This document shows positions 59,977 to 64,000 of a stretch of DNA of 64,000 bases, piece after piece. Origin of the DNA: Oxalicibacterium faecigallinarum (lineage in GTDB: Bacteria; Pseudomonadota; Gammaproteobacteria; Burkholderiales; Burkholderiaceae_D). A program made the position numbers and the translations under genes. Within the stretch, counting starts at the first letter, position 1. Each line of letters starts with the position of its first letter. The stretch covers positions 946,008 to 1,010,007 of the forward strand of contig NZ_BMDI01000001.1 in assembly GCF_014635705.1 (NCBI RefSeq), read 5' to 3'. The notes below the pieces were generated by a model. It was not told where the DNA came from, ran no database searches, and worked only from the letters and a program-made list of their open reading frames with translations.

Positions 59977-60216
59977 TTAGGCCTTGACGTGTGCCTTGGC
60001 GTAATCGATCGCCTGTTGCACCGTGGTGATTTTTTCAGCTTGTTCGTCAGGGATTTCCATTTCGAATTCGTCTTCGAGTGCCATGACGAGTTCAACGGTA
60101 TCCAGAGAATCGGCGCCCAGATCGTCAACGAAAGACGATTCGATTTTGATGTCTGCTTCAGCGACGCCCAGTTGTTCAGCGACGATTTTCTTAACGCGTT
60201 GTTCGATGTCCGACAT
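59977..60216 (-). CDS. acpP: acyl carrier protein
   Basis: 79 residues from the ATG at 60216, with TGGAG upstream. It carries growing acyl chains on 4'-phosphopantetheine attached to Ser37 in [12 protein letters not shown], which is intact. Strongly acidic, as usual. It lies between fabG (128 bases) and fabF (30 bases). The larger gap to fabG contains a TAAAAT hexamer that could serve as the -10 of a dedicated promoter, common for this highly expressed gene. Confidence 0.98.
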   Translation of the reverse strand: MSDIEQRVKKIVAEQLGVAEADIKIESSFVDDLGADSLDTVELVMALEDEFEMEIPDEQAEKITTVQQAIDYAKAHVKA

Positions 60217-60344
60217 GTTTAACTCCAATGAGTGGTTACAGAAAGTGCGCGCATTTTAGCAGGTTTGCGCACCGATAATTTACTTTTGGCTTTTGTCACG
60301 AAGAAAGTCGAAACAGAAGTCAAAAGCACCTAACTTAATACAAC

Positions 60345-61085
60345 TTAGCTCATGTACATACCGCCGTTGACATGCAACGTGGTACCAGTGATGTAACTTG
60401 CCTGTGGCGAAGCCAGAAAACCGACTGCTGCAGCGATATCCTCGGGCTGTCCAAGACGACCCAGCGGGATTTGCTGTTGCAGACTATTGATCTGATCTTC
60501 ACTCAATGCCTTGGTCATATCCGTATCGATAAAGCCGGGAGCGATACAGTTAACCGTGATATTGCGGCTACCGATCTCGCGCGCCAGCGCACGACTCATG
60601 CCGGCCACACCGGCTTTGGCAGCGGCATAATTCATTTGCCCTGGATTGCCGGCAGAACCAACCACCGAGGTAATGTTGATGATACGGCCTTGTTTTGCCT
60701 TCATCATGCCGCGCAAAACCGCACGGGACAAACGACCGACTGCCGTCAGATTGGTGGAAATAACGCTATCCCACTCGTCGTCTTTCATACGCATTGCCAG
60801 TTGATCTTGCGTGATGCCGGCATTGTTGACCAGAATTGTCACCGCGCCGACCTCTTTTTGAATCTCGTCAATGACGGCTGCCGTACGGGCCGCGTCCGTA
60901 ACATCGAGAACAATTCCTTTGCCATTCTCGCCGAGATACGCCGAAATTGCGGCAGCACCCGATTCCGACGTCGCCGTCGCAATAACCTTGGCGCCCTGCT
61001 TTGCCAGTTCCTGCGCGATGGCGCGTCCGATCCCGCGCGAAGCACCCGTTACCAGCGCAATTTGACCTGTCAGTTGTTTTTCCAT
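60345..61085 (-). CDS. fabG: 3-oxoacyl-ACP reductase
   Basis: 246 residues, an SDR enzyme that reduces 3-ketoacyl-ACP with NADPH. TGASRGIG is at 13-20, NNAG at 87-90, and the catalytic Ser140, Tyr153 and Lys157 (YAAAK) are intact. The ATG shares one base with the fabD stop (TAATG). Confidence 0.97.
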   Translation of the reverse strand: MEKQLTGQIALVTGASRGIGRAIAQELAKQGAKVIATATSESGAAAISAYLGENGKGIVLDVTDAARTAAVIDEIQKEVGAVTILVNNAGITQDQLAMRMKDDEWDSVISTNLTAVGRLSRAVLRGMMKAKQGRIINITSVVGSAGNPGQMNYAAAKAGVAGMSRALAREIGSRNITVNCIAPGFIDTDMTKALSEDQINSLQQQIPLGRLGQPEDIAAAVGFLASPQASYITGTTLHVNGGMYMS

Positions 61086-62017
61086 TACTTCAACGCCTCC
61101 AAAACCGCATCCAACGATGCCTGATCAACAATGGCATGACCTGCAACGTCACCATTGATCCGTTTGGTCAAACCAGCGAGTACCTTGCCCGGACCGCACT
61201 CTACAACATCCGTAATCCCATCTGCCGCCATCTTCTGTACGGTCTCAACCCAACGTACAGGGCTTGCAGCCTGGCGCACCAACGCATCCTTGATGCCATC
61301 GACGTCGTTCACAATGGCGACATCCACGTTATTGATCAGGGGAACGCTCGGTGCTGTGAAAGCGAGCGGAGCAAGATATTCGCGCAGACGATCCGAGGCT
61401 GGCTTGAGCAAGGACGAATGGAACGGCGCCGAAACCGGCAATGGCAAGGCGCGTTTTGCACCTTTGGCTTTGGCTGCCTCACATGCACGTTCAATCGCAG
61501 CCTTGTGACCGGCGATCACTACCTGCGCCGGCGCATTGAAATTGACAGCCTCGACAACCTCGCCCTGCGCAGCTTCTGCACAAGCTGCCAACACATCTGC
61601 GTCGGACAAGCCAAGAATCGCTGCCATGCCACCAAAACCGACCGGCGTTGCTTCCTGCATCGCCTTGGCACGAAAACGTACGAGCGGCACCGCGTCCTTA
61701 AATGGAATGACACCAGCAGCAACCAGCGCCGAGTACTCCCCCAGACTGTGTCCTGCAACCACAGCAGGCGCCTTGCCACCGGCAGCAATCCATGCACGAT
61801 ACATCGCGACGGCGGCTGTCAACATCACCGGTTGCGTATTGGTCGTCAGATCCAGCTCTTCCTTCGGACCTTCGGCAATCAATTTAGCCAGGTCAAACTG
61901 CAAGGCATCCGAGGCTTCTGCCAGTGTTTGCTGCACAACCGCATTATCGGCAAAGCCATTCAACATGCCAATCGCCTGAGAACCTTGGCCGGGAAAAACA
62001 AATGCAAATTTTGTCAT
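61085..62017 (-). CDS. fabD: malonyl-CoA-ACP transacylase
   Basis: 310 residues. It moves malonyl from CoA to ACP, supplying FabH and FabF. The nucleophile is Ser91 in AGHSLGEYSALVAAG, and His200 in PVSAPFHSSLL completes the dyad. FVFPGQGSQAIGM at the start forms the oxyanion loop. It lies 44 bases after fabH and overlaps fabG by one base. Confidence 0.97.
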   Translation of the reverse strand: MTKFAFVFPGQGSQAIGMLNGFADNAVVQQTLAEASDALQFDLAKLIAEGPKEELDLTTNTQPVMLTAAVAMYRAWIAAGGKAPAVVAGHSLGEYSALVAAGVIPFKDAVPLVRFRAKAMQEATPVGFGGMAAILGLSDADVLAACAEAAQGEVVEAVNFNAPAQVVIAGHKAAIERACEAAKAKGAKRALPLPVSAPFHSSLLKPASDRLREYLAPLAFTAPSVPLINNVDVAIVNDVDGIKDALVRQAASPVRWVETVQKMAADGITDVVECGPGKVLAGLTKRINGDVAGHAIVDQASLDAVLEALK

Positions 62018-62061
62018 GCTGTCTCTATTTCTGTTTTATGGGAAGGTGCCGTGAAGGCATG

Positions 62062-63048
62062 TCACATGCGAACGAGGACTGCGCCCCATGTAAAGCCACC
62101 GCCAACGCCTTCCATCATGACGTTCTGGCCGGGCTTGATACGCCCATCGCGCACACCGACATCGAGCGCCAGCGGAATCGAAGCAGCAGATGTGTTGCCA
62201 TGCTGATCCACCGTGACAATCATTTTATCCATGCCCAGCCCCAGCTTCTTCGCCGTGCCCTGCATGATGCGGATATTGGCCTGATGCGGCACGATCCAGT
62301 CAACCTCGGACGATTGCATACCGGCCAGTTCCAGTGCTTCGTTTGCAACCTTGTCCAGCAGGCCGACCGCGAGCTTGAAGACGGCCTGACCATCCATGTA
62401 CATGAACGCGCTACCCTCCAGTACACCATTACTAATGCGTCCGGGGCCACAAAGGATATCGCCGTAACTGCCATCGGCATGCAACTTGGTTGCCAGAATG
62501 CCCGGCTCTTCCGATGCGGTCAGTACCGCAGCGCCAGCCCCGTCACCAAACAAGACACAAGTCGTGCGGTCACTGAAGTCGATAATGCGTGAAAACACTT
62601 CCGCGCCGATCACCAGCACATTCTTGTGCGCACCGGATTTGATGAACTTGTCAGCAGTCGTCAATGCATAGACAAAACCGCTGCAGACTGCCTGCACGTC
62701 CAATGCAGGACAACCATTATCGATGCCGAGTTTACGCTGCACAACGCAAGCCGTACTGGGGAAACCACCGAAAAAATCCGGGGTAGAGGTTGCCAGAATC
62801 ACGAGATCGATATCATTGGCCGACAACTGCGCCATCTCCAGCGCCTTCTTGGCAGCTTCGACAGCCAGATCACTCGACTGTACGCCTTCGGCGGCATAGT
62901 GACGCGCAGCGATGCCGCTACGAGAGACGATCCACTCGTCCGAAGTTTCAATACCTTTTGCAGCCAATTGGGCTGCCAGATCGTGATTGGTCACACGATT
63001 GGGCGGCAGATAACTGCCTGTCCCGACGATTTTGCTATGGAGAGTCAT
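62062..63048 (-). CDS. fabH: beta-ketoacyl-ACP synthase III
   Basis: 328 residues. It starts fatty acid synthesis by joining acetyl-CoA and malonyl-ACP. The active site is Cys122 ([12 protein letters not shown]), His255 ([10 protein letters not shown]) and Asn285 ([10 protein letters not shown]). The ATG overlaps the plsX stop by four bases, so the two are coupled. Confidence 0.97.
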   Translation of the reverse strand: MTLHSKIVGTGSYLPPNRVTNHDLAAQLAAKGIETSDEWIVSRSGIAARHYAAEGVQSSDLAVEAAKKALEMAQLSANDIDLVILATSTPDFFGGFPSTACVVQRKLGIDNGCPALDVQAVCSGFVYALTTADKFIKSGAHKNVLVIGAEVFSRIIDFSDRTTCVLFGDGAGAAVLTASEEPGILATKLHADGSYGDILCGPGRISNGVLEGSAFMYMDGQAVFKLAVGLLDKVANEALELAGMQSSEVDWIVPHQANIRIMQGTAKKLGLGMDKMIVTVDQHGNTSAASIPLALDVGVRDGRIKPGQNVMMEGVGGGFTWGAVLVRM

Positions 63049-64000
63049 GCGGTTTTATGTTCTATGTCTTCTGTTGCAATCATCCGATCTGCTTCGACAG
63101 CGATCAGAGGCTGCGGCATGAAATCGGTCATTTTGACCGAAATACGGGAAATCAGATCATTCTTGGCTGCATCGAATGCGCGACGGATTGCCCACTGATA
63201 GCCGTAAGCATCCGCACCACCATGGCTTTTAAATACCAGGCCGCGCAAACCAAGCAAACTGCCGCCATTGTAGCGGGACGGATTCAGTCGCTGCGAAATC
63301 TTCTTCAATGCGCCACGCGCAATGATCGCGCCGAGCATGTTCAACGGACCGCTCTTCAATTCGCTCGTCAGCACACTCTTGACGAAACGCCCCAGGCCCT
63401 CGGAAGCCTTCAACGTCACATTGCCGACAAAGCCATCGCAGACGACGATATCAGTCGTGCCTTTGAAAATGTCATCGCCTTCAACATTTCCGTAAAAATT
63501 CAGCGTGCCTTTCTCGTGATCGGCGCGCAGCAACAATGCAGTCTGCTTGACCAGATCATTGCCCTTGATGTCTTCTTCGCCAACATTCAACAGACCGACC
63601 GTCGGACGGCTTTTGCCCTCCATCGCGGAAACCAATGCAGAACCCATCAAGGCGAACTGATGGAGATGTTGCGGCTCGCAATCGACGTTGGCACCAAGGT
63701 CGAGCATGTAGGTAGGACGATCCTTCTGATTCGGCATCAGACTACAGATCGCAGGCCGATCGACACCAGGAATCGTTTTCAGAACGTAGCGGGAGATTGC
63801 CATCAAGGCGCCTGTATTCCCTGCGGAAACACAGGCATCGGCGCGTCCATCCTTGATCAGGCTGATTGCCACACGCATGGACGAATCACGCTTACGACGC
63901 AAAGCGACTTCAAGCGTATCCTCCATCGTCACCACTTCGGTGGCGTTGACGATACGCAAACGGGGATGATGAGACGCCTTGAGTTTTTCCAACTCCAGAG
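63045..64000 (-). CDS. plsX: phosphate acyltransferase PlsX, partial (5' end outside window)
   Basis: The frame is open through the window end, so the first 30 or so codons are missing. PlsX makes acyl-phosphate from acyl-ACP for PlsY, linking fatty acid synthesis to phospholipids. Family stretches are [41 protein letters not shown] and [15 protein letters not shown]. The apparent first Met seen at 63992 is actually an in-frame TTG inside the gene. The stop overlaps fabH by four bases, the conserved plsX-fabH-fabD order. Confidence 0.95.
   Translation of the reverse strand, partial: LELEKLKASHHPRLRIVNATEVVTMEDTLEVALRRKRDSSMRVAISLIKDGRADACVSAGNTGALMAISRYVLKTIPGVDRPAICSLMPNQKDRPTYMLDLGANVDCEPQHLHQFALMGSALVSAMEGKSRPTVGLLNVGEEDIKGNDLVKQTALLLRADHEKGTLNFYGNVEGDDIFKGTTDIVVCDGFVGNVTLKASEGLGRFVKSVLTSELKSGPLNMLGAIIARGALKKISQRLNPSRYNGGSLLGLRGLVFKSHGGADAYGYQWAIRRAFDAAKNDLISRISVKMTDFMPQPLIAVEADRMIATEDIEHKTA

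Noticed and set aside
1-64000. CRISPR arrays, insertion sequences, prophage or integrase sites
   Set aside because: No regularly spaced repeats, transposase-like frames or att-like duplications at the tRNA genes were found by reading.

Overview
The window reads as a stretch of chromosomal core genome from a beta-proteobacterium of the order Burkholderiales, most likely family Oxalobacteraceae (a Herminiimonas/Janthinobacterium-like organism). That placement is inference from gene order (nuoA-N followed by a DUF2818 gene; rpoE-rseA-rseB-degP followed by lepA-lepB-rnc-era-recO-pdxJ-acpS), from protein character and from moderate GC content. No database search was possible. I see no insertion sequence, phage, plasmid or CRISPR signature. 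Most genes lie on the minus strand.

Layout. 1-2.1 kb: the end of a dTDP-rhamnose cluster (rfbB-rfbD-rfbA, minus). 2.3-6.6 kb: tRNA-Val, relA, and an SDR dehydrogenase plus alpha/beta-hydrolase pair. 6.7-8.4 kb: ETF-ubiquinone oxidoreductase (plus), which meets the respiratory operon at a perfect 17-bp bidirectional terminator. 8.4-24.1 kb: the complete 14-gene complex I operon nuoA-N, ending with a DUF2818 membrane protein and a NUDIX hydrolase. 24.2-28.4 kb: tRNA-Leu, secG, tpiA, pnp, rpsO. 28.4-37.1 kb: a more accessory section with a BamE-like lipoprotein, an oxalate/formate-type MFS antiporter, a small exported protein of unknown function, rsuA, hisC, an AHSA1/SRPBCC protein, a DUF2970 protein, an MlaE-type permease with an MCE (MlaD-type) protein and lipoprotein but no ATPase, and a DUF4410-like lipoprotein. 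37.2-42.7 kb: a LexA-box-controlled mutagenesis cassette imuA-imuB-dnaE2. 42.9-43.1 kb: two identical tRNA-Gly genes.

43.2-58.1 kb: a long minus-strand run joining envelope stress control (rpoE-rseA-rseB-degP), a glutaredoxin-like protein, translation and secretion (lepA, lepB), RNA processing and ribosome assembly (rnc, era), DNA repair (recO, uvrC), cofactor and lipid synthesis (pdxJ, acpS, pgsA) and wall recycling (nagZ). 58.2-64 kb: a YgfX-like membrane protein and the type II fatty acid synthesis cluster plsX-fabH-fabD-fabG-acpP-fabF, with plsX cut by the window end.

How the genes work together. ETF-QO and complex I both feed electrons into the quinone pool. AcpS activates the AcpP carrier used by FabD/H/G/F, and PlsX/PgsA pass acyl chains to phospholipids. 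The sigma-E operon watches envelope folding, which LepB/SecG export affects. No wholly new system is evident. The items most worth a second look are the SOS mutasome with its 71-bp imuA/imuB overlap, the ATPase-less MCE transporter set, the histidine/aspartate-rich insert in NuoL, the repeats around the small exported protein, and a gene that starts about 10 bp behind a strong terminator.
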